This document shows positions 34,606 to 45,800 of a stretch of DNA of 64,000 nucleotides, one piece after another (positions within the stretch are counted from its first letter, which is position 1; every line of letters begins with the position of its first letter). The notes under the pieces are model-generated. The model worked only from the letters and a program-made list of their open reading frames with translations, was not told the origin of the DNA and did not search any database. The stretch lies in contig JADNRV010000133.1 of assembly GCA_015499995.1 (NCBI GenBank), positions 1 to 64,000 on the forward strand. The letters run 5' to 3'. This stretch comes from Flammula alnicola. Lineage: Eukaryota > Basidiomycota > Agaricomycetes > Agaricales > Strophariaceae. Made by a program: the position numbers and the translations under genes.

Positions 34606-35376
34606 GCCTGCAAATCATGATCGCGATGTGGGTTGAACGTCTGAAGCTGAAAGTATTGAACGATTGGAGGATGACGCGGAGATTGGAGATTTTGGTGTAT
34701 TTGACGGAAACTTTTATTGTCCGTTGGTCCTTGTTACTTGTAGGGACTTTATAGCAAAGCTACTCATCCGGACATCGATAAAATGACAGCGCAGGGAACT
34801 GCGAATTTCGGATCGGACATGACTAGGTATATGCTGGGGCCTGTACAAACGCACGTATATGCGCACGCATGCTCGCTTCAGTTCAACCGAAATTCATTCG
34901 CTATTCGGAACCATGTCGCTATCCTCCATAGACCCCACGTACAATGGACTTCCTCGCTTCAGTTCAACTCGCTACTATCCGAATCCAGGAGTTTGAAAAA
35001 TATCAGGAGTTTGAAATCGTCGTTTTCCTCTCGCATTTTTGAAGCTACCTTCACAAGGTCTTACATACATATCTACCTATATACCATCCCACCACGAATA
35101 TCCATAAAAATTTGAGGTTCGGTGTTGTTGAGTCGCATAATTGAGGATATGTGATTTTGAATACATCAAATTGGCCAATGTATACAAATGTTGGCTCAGA
35201 TCCAGCCCGATCCAGCCCACCATTTCCCTTGGGGTTTTGGGAAAAAACATTCTACTGGCTGATGCGATATGATATCCAGGATCCCACATTTCATAGTGGG
35301 CTCGTTCTTACAAGAATGGAGAAGCAGTGGTTTTTGCGATTTGAAGAGTGACACGCGGTGACATTGTGCATGGGAA
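34606..35376. other. intergenic, no gene recognised
   Basis: AT-rich. Contains a local direct repeat of CTCGCTTCAGTTCAAC near 34870 and 34955. No gene supported. Confidence 0.4.
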
Positions 35377-35730
35377 TCATGGCACGCCGTGTTGAAAACC
35401 AGCAAGAAATTTGATGTGACAAGGTCGTGACACCATTTCAATCTCCTGATATCTTCGACTTTTGAGCACCGGGAAGGCTCCGCTTTCATCTGTAGCCAAC
35501 TTTTTAAGAAAAAGACCATCTAGTCGAATAGAAGACAAAAAGCCGCATATTCTGGCCAAGTTTAAAAGGGCGGAGGGCAAGTGGTTGTGGAGGAATAGAC
35601 TTTCTTCGAAAAAGTTTTCAAACTCCTGGATTCGGATAGTATTCAGAACAATGCTGTAACGCTCTGCGGCTTGTCTCGAATCATGATCGTAATTTCCAGC
35701 TAGCTCAATCCGGTTAGGGTACATTGCCAT
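35377..35730 (-). CDS. possible hypothetical protein
   Basis: A 117-codon minus-strand frame with natural-looking composition (helical stretches such as QEFENFFEESLFLHNHLPSA and LNLARICGFLSSI). No family recognised, no splice partner confirmed. It could be a decayed exon. Confidence 0.25.
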   Translation of the reverse strand: MAMYPNRIELAGNYDHDSRQAAERYSIVLNTIRIQEFENFFEESLFLHNHLPSALLNLARICGFLSSIRLDGLFLKKLATDESGAFPVLKSRRYQEIEMVSRPCHIKFLAGFQHGVP

Positions 35731-35948
35731 GTCAGGGATTTCGCCTGCTCTTATAAACCGCTAGGGATAGCAAAGGGATAGGTCAAGTAGACTCAGGCTC
35801 TCATTTCTTATCCCCCCTCCCAGGTGTCGCACAACCTTGTGATTCAAGCCACTCTTTCGACTCTAATCCACCTATCTTAAGGTAAAATATGAACTTTTGA
35901 CTCGGCATTGTAGTAGAAAGTTAATGGGCTGACAGAACTGTCCTAGAC

Positions 35949-36390
35949 ATGACTGCTATCCGCTCTCTGAATTTTATCCTCGGGATGTTGCTTCTACTCT
36001 CGCCTCTCACGTTATCACAAACTGTAGGCGCATGCCACCCGTACCCTGGTGCCGTAGCGCAGGACTGTCTACAATTGATTGGCAACAATCTGGGGAATGA
36101 CACGGAGTTGGCCTGCGAGCAGGGTCGCGCAACAATAACGCTCAGCCAGTGTTCCATCACCACCAAGTGTGCAGCGGGAGAGATTGCGGTCGTACCAGAT
36201 GAAGTGGTGCGACGTGCTCTGACCAGTATTGGAGCATGTGCGCTTAGTGATTATGGGTCCATCTCAGGCAGCTACACGGCCGAGAACGGGGCGAAGACTT
36301 GTTACCTCTATCCTGGAGCGTAAGTAAATTATTCTGATTTGTGACGCATCTGAATTGATCTCTTTTTCTTTCAGGGTTAGCAGTTGCTAG
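35949..36390 (+). CDS. small secreted cysteine-rich protein
   Basis: Two exons, 35949-36319 and 36375-36390, give 128 aa. The first 23 residues are a clear signal peptide with a long hydrophobic core (FILGMLLLLSPLTLS). The mature part has eight cysteines, compatible with four disulfides, and ends with a short second exon that supplies the last one (VSSC). The internal CHPYPGA near the mature start and CYLYPGA near the end form an imperfect pair, suggesting an internal symmetry. I do not recognise the family. Secreted proteins of this size and Cys content are often effector-like or cell-wall-associated in fungi, but that is a general expectation, not shown here. Confidence 0.75.
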
Positions 36391-36665
36391 TAGACAGAAC
36401 ATCTTGTGTGAAGGACCGGTACTTTTCACCATCACGCCTTCCAATTTCGTTGTCGCTCATCGCGTCCCTCCTCCTATTTCTTGTTTTCTTTTTCATCTCC
36501 ATTCTTATCCCCCTTACTCTCGAGGTACATGTACTCTACATCAAGTTCTAGGTACATTCTTCCCCCTGCTGCCCATACTGCGGTCAGCCTTGATGTTCTT
36601 TTGATGCTTTTTCGTACTTTAGTCCATCAACTGACTAGCTACTGACTTGGTATATAAGTTATTAT

Positions 36666-38903
36666 TATGACGGACAGCCGTAGTAGCTAAATCCTTAGTG
36701 AATTCAGAAGTGTTCAACCTCGTCTATATATCCTGAGTTCTTAATATTAATTCTGGAAAACGAGCATGATGAAGACCAGTCGCAGTGCAAACTGCTGAAC
36801 CAGGAGATCGCGCTGGTCAAGTTGGGGGAGCTCTATAAGGCTGAGAAATACGTATATTTGGCCTACACCCCGGGCATCACAGACCAGAAGTAGCAATGCA
36901 CAGGGCTTAGTGGACATCGTCACGCAATCGAGGGCTTTCATGTCCTAAACGGCAAAAGCGAAGACCGCCAAATTCAGTGCGGTATCCTGCCTACTTTCCG
37001 ATGTATTTTCCCTTTTGACATAGCTTGCTTATAGTCCAAGCCCTCTAGAGTCTAGATTACCATGAAGATCACACCCGCGATTTTCGGAGGCAGGACCCGG
37101 ATAGGCGCGCCGCGCGAGGAGTGCTGTAGAGCGTGCTCGCATCTCGTTCGCCTCATCGCACCTCTGGCAGAGAGATACGACTTCAAAATGGAGGCTAGAT
37201 ATGAGTCCTTCGGGGTTCCGAGGTTTGCCGCCTCTCTCTCCTTCTGCAATGCTAGATCATTGAACGATTGCGGAGGCTCTCTTGAAGTGCCCGCAGCTCG
37301 ACCACCTTAGCATCGCTTGGAAAGAGGTTGGTTTACAACAATTTTCCCAGTTCGGAGTCGAGGGCAAGGACTGGGGATGGATGTCAAGCCATTTTCTACT
37401 TATTATTACACAAGTTAGCTAGGTAACACAAGAGCGATGTGGATATCGTGATGCCTTTACGGACCGGCGCTTTCTTGCGGCATCTGTGGTTGGGGCAGGG
37501 ACAGATTATTAATAGTAGGCCGTGATCTTGAGGAGGCTTCAAATGTCGCGGGCTGGAAAACATGATTCAAGAAGTTTAGCACCCAGAGATCGCTCAGAGA
37601 TGGCTGGAGAACTTGGAATACTTGAAGTTGAAGTGAATGGATGCGATGACCCGACACACGATCAGACGCGTAGACCGAGATGTTACCCGGATGATTGCCG
37701 TCTTCCCACGGTCGATCATCAAGCTACGGTCACCTCCGGCGACTCCGAAGTACATGCCACAGTGCTGGCCAACACAACCTCAGCCTCATCGATCATCTCT
37801 CGTCCAATTCAACAACGCCTTTTCCTTTGGATTTATGTATTCAGTCTGACCACGATAACCCTCGGAAATTACGCCGGTCAAAGATCGTGAAAGGTGCGGC
37901 AGGTGTGTCAGCCATGAAAGATGATGATGAACCATCCCCGAGTCTGAACCCGCAGTATTTCAGTAGCACTGTTGGTAAGCCAAGTCCCAGTCTGTCTCAT
38001 TCTGAAGGTCTTTTACCTTTAGGTTAGAGATCCTATTCGCCGATGTTCCATCGACGGCGAAGTTTTGGTTACCGTTACCTCTGGGTTTCTCAACATGCTT
38101 TCGGTTCTTTCTTCGGTGACCGCACGACCATATATATGCTCAGAGTTCTGCTGAAAATTTTCTAGATGTGCTTCTCACCCACGAATACGAGGATGTGTGG
38201 ATGATCAGTATCTTTAGGACACACATCGGTCATGCGGTCCATGTACGCCTAATGAGCCATTGCTTGGTCATTTTTAGGGCGTATCTCCTGCGAGGGTTTC
38301 GACCGTGCTCTGTTTCACAGAACGCTTCCACCTCTCGCTCCTCTACATACTTGGAGCCTTCTTCCGATGATTGAATTCGTTCTTCTCTGCCGCTTGACCA
38401 TCAAGGCATGAAAGATGCGTGGGCAAAGCAGTATGTCAATCCTTTTAGTTATCAGAGAATGTGGCTTCTCAGCTTCCTCACAGATACTGTTCAACCGTTT
38501 CCCGCGGTGAGTAAATCTTTCCGACGACATAGGCCTGTGTGCTTCTTCAGTATAGGTTCAGTGACAGCTGTCCGGAGCCACTTGGTGATTGACTCGTACA
38601 TCAATCTAAAATGTACGCGATAAGTACTATTTATTTCCTTGCGTTCAAATAACATCAAGAAACTGCCTAGCGACTGTACGCCGTGAGCCTCCGTGGGCAG
38701 TATCAACGTGCTTGACGCTATGTTTTTCTCATTGACCAGGCTTGCATCATATCCTCCTGCAAAGACTAGCAGCTTTAACGTAAGCTGTCTTTCGGTTATT
38801 ACCTTAGATTTCCTTTCATTCATTCGCGACAGAGAATGAACGACGTCTTGAAAACGTTTGATTGCACAGAGCGTACGGACGCGCATTTAGCGCTTAGCAG
38901 TTA
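36666..38903 (-). repeat. degenerate dispersed element, copy 1 (about 2.2 kb)
   Basis: The reverse complement of this stretch matches 61617-63043 in the same order over many blocks. Examples are the segment around 37052-37310 against 62690-62890, 37440-37560 against 62490-62600, 38400-38570 against 62100-62290, and 38740-38900 against 61617-61800. Copy 1 has about 640 bp (roughly 37745-38385) that copy 2 lacks. Shared open frames (SYLA/PAS...RRTRCE/RALQHSSR) are similar between the copies, but both are broken. The outer end toward 36666 is the motif GTCCGTNATA. Class unknown; no reverse transcriptase or transposase is recognisable. Confidence 0.75.
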
Positions 38904-39221
38904 CTCTGCTCCTCCGGATATCATGCATCAATGATCAATCCCACGTCAAATCCGACTTCATCATTTTATTTTTAACACTCAAGTAGTCACATGCCTTCAC
39001 ATCAATGTCCTGTATCCGCCCACAGTGAATTACAAGCTGCAATGTTCTTGCATATGAACCACTATACGGACACGCTGAATACCGCAGCGCGAGTGGCACC
39101 ATTTCTGCTTTATGGGCATATGTTTCCCGTGCCTTGCTATTAATTCCTCGTTGTCCCTGTCATTCAGGAGCAGACATTTCGGCGACGACATCCTGAGCGG
39201 CAGCCGTTCGCTTTTCGAGCG

Positions 39222-39231
39222 GCATAAAAGC
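39222..39231 (+). promoter_or_regulatory. TATA-like box of the GMC oxidase gene
   Basis: GCATAAAAGC lies about 55 bp before the ATG at 39281. Inference from sequence and distance. Confidence 0.4.
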
Positions 39232-39280
39232 GGTTCTAGCACTGGTACTCGGTTAGCGTTTCCTGCCCCTCATCGCAGAG

Positions 39281-41619
39281 ATGCAACGCCCCACTCTGTT
39301 GTCGTTTGTGCTTGCATCCCTTCTCATCGCGCCGACACTGGGCGTTACCATTACTCAGCCGTCGCAGCTTAAGACGACTACGTTTGACTACATTATCGTC
39401 GGAGGTACGTCTCTTGCATCGCAGCATCTAACTGTGGGGATTAACGCCATTGAACAGCTGGCACTGCTGGGCTCGTCATCGCCAACCGCTTGACGGAAAC
39501 ATCAGGTGTTACTGTACTCGTGCTCGAAGCCGGCGTGAGGTGCATATTTCACTTTCAGAGAATTCATCGCTTGCTAATATTCTCTTCGTTTGCTAGCGAT
39601 CAGGGAGTCATTGCGGCAGAAGCGCCTTTCCTAGGACCGACATTGACACCTAGTGAGTGCGCTGTGCCCACAGAACTATCTCCTCGGTGCTAATAGTAAT
39701 TTCCGCAGATACACCATTTGACTGGAATTACACGGTGACTGCGCAAGTTGGATTAAACGGCCGGAGCTTCCCTTATCCCCGCGGCAGACTTTTGGGAGGA
39801 TGTAGCAGTGCCAGTGCGTGGTTTGCGATCGAATAACTCTGCCGACAGGTTTTGATCAATTCTTTTCAGATTATCTGATCCATCAATACGGAACATTTGA
39901 GGACTGGAACAGGATAGCTTCCGTCGTCGGTGACTCGGGATGGACATGGTCTAACATTCAGAAATACGTCCAAAAGGTTAGCTGCGATATTATTTTCTTT
40001 GCTGCGTCACTAACTCGAACTTGATGTAGCACGAGAAATTCGTTCCGCCTTTTGACGGACACAACACCACGGGACAATTCATCCCCTCCTTGCATGGGTT
40101 CAACGGAGTAACCTCTGTCAGTTTGCCAGGATTCAATTCGACCCTTGATACACGCGTCATGGCGACGACGGGCCAGCTGGCTGAGTTCCCTTATAACGAG
40201 GATACATCTGGTGGATTACACAGTCTTCTTGGTGTTGGTTTTGTCCAGTCCGTCGCTGCTGGAGGTGTGCGAAGTAGCTCGTCTACCAGCTACCTCGCGC
40301 AGGCCAATACTCGCCCTGGACTTACAGTTTTGATCAATGCAACTGTCCTCAAGCTTCTGAAGACGGGAACTTCATCAAAGGGTATACAATTCCGTTCTGT
40401 TCAATTTGCCAGTGGTCCAGGTCAGTATCCCCCTGTCTGTTTTCATTCGCCCTTCCGTGATACAATCCTGACCGGCTCGATAATTCTACTGTGTAGGTGT
40501 TACGCCGACTACCGTTACGGCGCGTAATGAAGTGATCCTGTCTGCTGGATCGATCGGCACCGTGCAAATTCTTACCCTCTCCGGGATCGGTAGCAGCAGT
40601 GCTCTCAGCAAGCTCGGAATCAAGACGCTCATCAACAGCCCCCAACTCGGCGCCAACCTCCAAGACCATCCTCTCCTTCCCAACGTGTTCAGCGTCAATG
40701 GAAACGAGAGCTTGGACAGCACCCTTCAGAACCCAACGTTGCTCAATGCAGCGGTTACTCAGTGGGTGACGAGCAAAACAGGTTTCATCGCGAATAATAT
40801 TGTGAACAACTTCGGATTTGCGCGATTCCCTTCCAATTCCTCCATTTTTACTACGCAAAAGGATCCTTCGGCTGGACCTAACAGCCCTCATTGGGAATTC
40901 CTCCCTACTGTGAGTCCTATTGGTTCCTAGTCTTCGAAGCATCCTTCATTGAAATCGTTGGAACAGAACTTCTTCTTGAACCCAGGTGTCCCTGAACCTG
41001 CATCAGGAAGCTTCTTCACGCTCGTCACCACGTTGCTCACTCCCACTTCACGTACGTTTTCCTCGTTCCCTCGTGGCTTCTAGTCAACTGATTTATCGTC
41101 GTACTTCAGGCGGTACCGTCACTCTAGCCTCTACAGACCCCTTCGCTAAGCCCGTGATCGATCCTAAATACCTCTCGACGGCGTTCGACGTGTTCGGCAT
41201 GCGCGAGGCGGTGAAGGCCATTCAGCGCTTCGCCTCGGCTCCTATATGGGCGGACTATATCATTGGCCCATTCGGTGCCTTTGCCAATGCGACGACCGAC
41301 GACGCTATCGACTCGTACGTCCGTGGACTGACGTCGACGATCTTCCATCCCTTCGGTACGGCAACTATGGCGACTACGAGCGCGAGCACCTCGAAGGGCG
41401 TGTTGAACTCGGATTTGACTGTTAAGGGTGCGGACGGACTGCGCGTTGTTGATGCTTCTGTATTCGTGAGTGCCTTGATTTATAGTTCTGGTTGTTGAGT
41501 GCTTGTCGTCTAATTCTGACTTGTGTGTCTAGCCCTTCATTCCTAGTTCACATCCGCATGCCGTTGTGTACCTCCTTGCCGAAAGGGCTTCAGATCTGAT
41601 CAAGGCATGTCATAAGTAG
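39281..41619 (+). CDS. secreted GMC oxidoreductase, aryl-alcohol-oxidase-like
   Basis: Ten exons: 39281-39404, 39458-39539, 39597-39652, 39709-39813, 39870-39976, 40030-40420, 40497-40909, 40967-41051, 41110-41465 and 41533-41619, giving 601 aa. A signal peptide covers about residues 1-21. The FAD-binding GAGTAG is at 41-46, followed by VLVLEAG. The GMC signatures are [15 protein letters not shown] and [17 protein letters not shown]. The catalytic pair is in [10 protein letters not shown] and [18 protein letters not shown]. Such AA3-type flavoenzymes oxidise aromatic or aliphatic alcohols with oxygen, yielding H2O2 for ligninolytic peroxidases in wood-decay fungi. The order of blocks, two catalytic His positions and secretion fit aryl-alcohol oxidase better than intracellular methanol oxidase, but substrate preference needs the active-site aromatic residues to be compared. 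All introns are 50-70 bp. Confidence 0.9.
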
Positions 41620-42897
41620 ATGTCGGCACACTGGCTCTAGCGCTCATCTCTTTTTACGTTGAATACCAGGCTGCTTATTGATTACTCTCCTTGACAAGAC
41701 TATCTTCCTTCTTTTGGATTTTCCAACTCGAAACCTATACACCTACTACTTACAAAGTTTAATTCGGACCTCTTTATGTTAAAGTACTACATGTTGTCGT
41801 AGTGTTGTCATAAATGGCCCGGACATACATTAATTTAATTCTTTGACACAAGCTCACTGAAGGTCATTGAATATGGATGGTCGGACGCTCAGCCCACTGA
41901 TAAGAGCGATAACAAGGTAGACTTTTCTGTCTCATGAGATGATGGCGCCTTATTGTGGTATGTTTTAAAAGCAAACGAGGTACGTTTGCAACGATATCCA
42001 TATACACACACTTACCAACAACCCGTCCGATGGGAAAGGTATGTGCACTCTGGTATTGGGCGGAAAAGCTGCTCATGCCACACTGTATCATGTATCCAGG
42101 TCTTGAACTTCTCCATGAGAACATGATCGCCCGCCGGAGATGTATATTTGATCTCCATCACCAGCTGAAGTCGACATGTTCACAAATGCGCGGCAGACAG
42201 AAATCGAAGGATTGTTTAGAGCTGGTATGCAGTTCAACCAGAGCGCTATGTCGATTACACAAATGTTCCCCTGCAGGAAAAAGTGGCATAAACGGGCCCG
42301 TAATTGGTAAAGGCTCGACACGAGGAATACTTGGCGTCGAATTAAGTGTGTACCATCATATACGACATGCACCCGATGGCAAATTTCCGACGTGAACAAT
42401 GCCTCGTGATGATTGTTATCTAATCTAATCCATAGTAGATAATCGAGACGCATCGAGGCAGCATTGTGCGGTATACCATTGCGGGCAAGGCCCAAGGGTA
42501 TTCATTCGCATTCCGTGTCGAGTCGCGCTGGCACACATGGACATTGCTACACTGCAGAAAGAAAAAAAGGCACAGAAAACCAGAGAAATAATTATATGGA
42601 ACCCTAAATCAACAAGCAAGAAACCAACGAAAAAAGAAAGAGAGAGAGAAAACAATAACGCGACTAAACGCGTGAGTAATAATACTTATAGTAAGTGATA
42701 GTAACAAAAGAAACAATCATCATATGCGTAAGTACATTGCGAACGTCCTCAAAGCGAAACTAATAACACGAGTGGAGGCGGGTTATACACATACTGCACT
42801 ATACGGAAGGGTATGTACTCGTAGATCGACGAACAACGAACAACGAACAACGGGTTGTTCATGAGATCAGAAAGGAAAAAAGAAGTTATATACAGTA
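41620..42897. other. intergenic, convergent 3' regions
   Basis: About 1.28 kb between the GMC gene (plus strand) and the SH3-TBC gene (minus strand). It contains an A-rich, GA-rich strand bias around 42560-42720 and a TCTAATCTAATC stretch near 42419 resembling the short dispersed repeat. No gene supported. Confidence 0.45.
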
Positions 42898-45800
42898 TCA
42901 CGTCCGCGGCAGCGAGATCATGCCCGACGTCGACGCCGTCCTCGGGACCTGCGTCTGGCGCTTCACCTGGGCCTCCATCTTCACGCGCTGCTTGCGCATA
43001 TCGTCGTCCTTCAGCTTCACCGCGAAGGCGAGCGCGAGGAAGGCGTCGGGCGTTGGGGGGAGCAGCGCGGCAGGCGGGCGGCGCAGGAGCTGGAGGACGG
43101 CGTCGTCGCTCGTGCTTTCGAGGAGCTTGCGCCGGCAGCATGAGACAAGGGCCAGCGCGACGCGGAGGAGGAAAGGGACACCTGTAGGGCAAGTGTTTAA
43201 TTGATATGAGCGTCAGGAATGAATTAATAAATGAGAAAGGACCGCACCTTCGAATAGGAACAGATCCCAGACCCTGTTCAAATATTCTGGAGGAAGCGTG
43301 CCCACGAATAGCGTCGAGAACCTACGTCCACATCCATGCATCAGTACCTCCCAAAACCCACAAAAAAAAGAGGTACAACGCACCAAGGCTGACACATAGC
43401 ACCCGGCAAAATGCCCATATCCACCAAAAGCTTCCTTGCAACCTGCGCATCATTATTCTCCAACGCACGGCTGAACAGCGCGGCGTCGACCTCCATCTGC
43501 GTCGTAGTAGAGGAGAAATACGAGCGGATGTGGGTGTCCATGATGGACACAAAGATCCAAAATGCGTCTTCTTCTGGGGATAGGAGGAGCAGTTGGCCGA
43601 CGATAAGCGTCAATCCTAGATGTTCAACAGAATAAACACTCGACATCGGAAAAAGAAAAGAGAAAACAAAACACACCCATCGAATACTGCACATCCGGCA
43701 CCATATTCAAATACGCCGTCAACAACCCCAACACCGGCGGCGGCGTCGAAGTCTCGATCCTGCCCCTTAAATGCTCCTCCCTCCCCAACCACACCCGCAC
43801 ATCCCTCTCCATATCCTCCCGCACTCCGCCGCCCAACCGCCCCGCGCCCCGCATACACAGCTGCTCGTAAACACCGGGCACACAGCGCGCCTTGCCGTCG
43901 GTGAGGAAGGACCACACGAGGTAGCGCACGGAGGAGGGCACGCCGTCCACGAGCAGGCGGCGCACTTTCTTCGACTTGCGCGTTTGCGCTGAGGAGGCAG
44001 GGGCGGAAGAGGACGAGGAGATGAGCGACATCCACTTGAGCTCGCGTTGCCGATGCGCGTCCATGGAGGACTCGCTCGTCGAGTCCGTGTTGGCGAGGAG
44101 GAGCGGTGCGTGTGCGGGTGGTGGTGGTGGGGGCGACAAGGGGTTGTTGTTGTTCGACGCCGCCGAGCTCCAAATACCGGACCCCGACGCGCCGCCCTCG
44201 ATGGTAGGCGACCGCTGCCCTGACAAGCCGCCCGACGAGACCACGGAAAACGCAGGACTCTCCGCGCGCAAAAAGCCTTCTGCCCTTCCACCACCTGCGT
44301 CCCCTCTTCCAGGACCACCCACACTGGCACCTGCACCTGCACCGGCACCCAAATCCAACGACAGCCCCTCCCGTCCAAGAACGCCCGAATCCTCGCTCGT
44401 CCGCGCCGCCTGGAAATGATGCGAACGCTGCGCGAAGAAATTAGGGCGGACGAGCTCGAACTCCATGTCCTGCACCTGCAGCATCTCAGGGTCATGCAGG
44501 GCGTTCGGGCTGAGCGTGCCGCCGCCTAGACCCGCGGCAGCGATGCTGACGCCGCTGATAGTACTCGCTGCGTCCTCGACGTCGTTGCGGCTCTGTTTCC
44601 GCCTCAGATTCGGCAACGACAATTTACTTCGGAGCGAGGTTTGGCGGACGATCATCGTTTGCTGGGGCTGTGGTTGGAGAGCTTGCTGCTGCTGCGCGGT
44701 CCGAGAGTTATCGCTACTGCTGTTGCTCGTGACCAACGTCAAATCAGCATGCTGAGCCGCCGAGGCTGAGGCAGATGAAGCGCGGGGGTTGCTGCCCTGG
44801 ACTTGTAACGACGTCGTGCGCCCCATACCCATACCCGTAAGACCCGAGGGCAGCGACGACGATGTAGGCGGCGACTGGGCCGACGACTGCAAGTCTAATG
44901 TATTCGTAGGTCCAGGACGAGAACCCGAACCCGAACTAGAAGATGAAGGCCCATCCAACGTGGCGCGCGAAGAGACCTGGCGGAGCTGATGCCCACCAGG
45001 CCCAAGTCCAAGTGGCAAAGCCGCTGGCGACGTTGCAGGAGACGTTGCACCCGCACCACTAGTGGCAGGAGACGCAACAGGAGGCGCAGGAACTGGCCCG
45101 AAAACCGACTGTGCAAGCGGGCTGCTCGGCGATTTGAGGACGGGCGAGCCATGGGCCGGCTTGAGTCCGCCTCCATTGTGAGAGAGGGATAGCGGCGAGG
45201 GACGACGGAGGGGTGATATGGAACCTGGTGTCGGTTTACTTGAAGAGGATGACGAGGACGAGGACGAGGACGAGGACGCAGTAAGCGACCGCTTGATATC
45301 TCTTGGAGAGAGGATCTCTGCGTCTTCTCGGCTGTACGAGTAAACACTAACATTAGCACAGAAAGAAGAAGAAAAAACCAAAGGAAACACAACGCACCTC
45401 CGCTGCAGAGGCACCACAACCTCCGCGCTGGCCGTGTTGAACCCCGAGAAACTCCGCGAGCGCGGACGCAGCCCCGCCGCTTTGGGGAAGAAGTTGGCGC
45501 GCGGGATGACGGCTCCTGGTCCTGCTGTTCCTGCTGCTCCACTGTTATTACCTCCTGCGGCACTACCGCCTGCTGCAGGAACGGCTAGCGTACTGCCCGT
45601 CGAGCTGGCGTTGAGGGTAGTATTAGCGCCAGATCTAGCAGCACCCTGCGCCGCCCCTCCTGCTCCTTCCCTCGTCGTCGACTCCGTCACCCCCGCTGTT
45701 GCTGAATTGGACGACGCCGCACCCCCCGGACCAGGCGCAGGACCCAACGACGAAGACGAACTCCGCAGCGGCTGATGTCCTTGCTGCCCCTGCCTCGCCA

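Noticed and set aside
42416..42540. Possible fourth copy of the short dispersed repeat
   Set aside because: Only the TCTAATCTAATC stretch matches; the diagnostic ends are absent.
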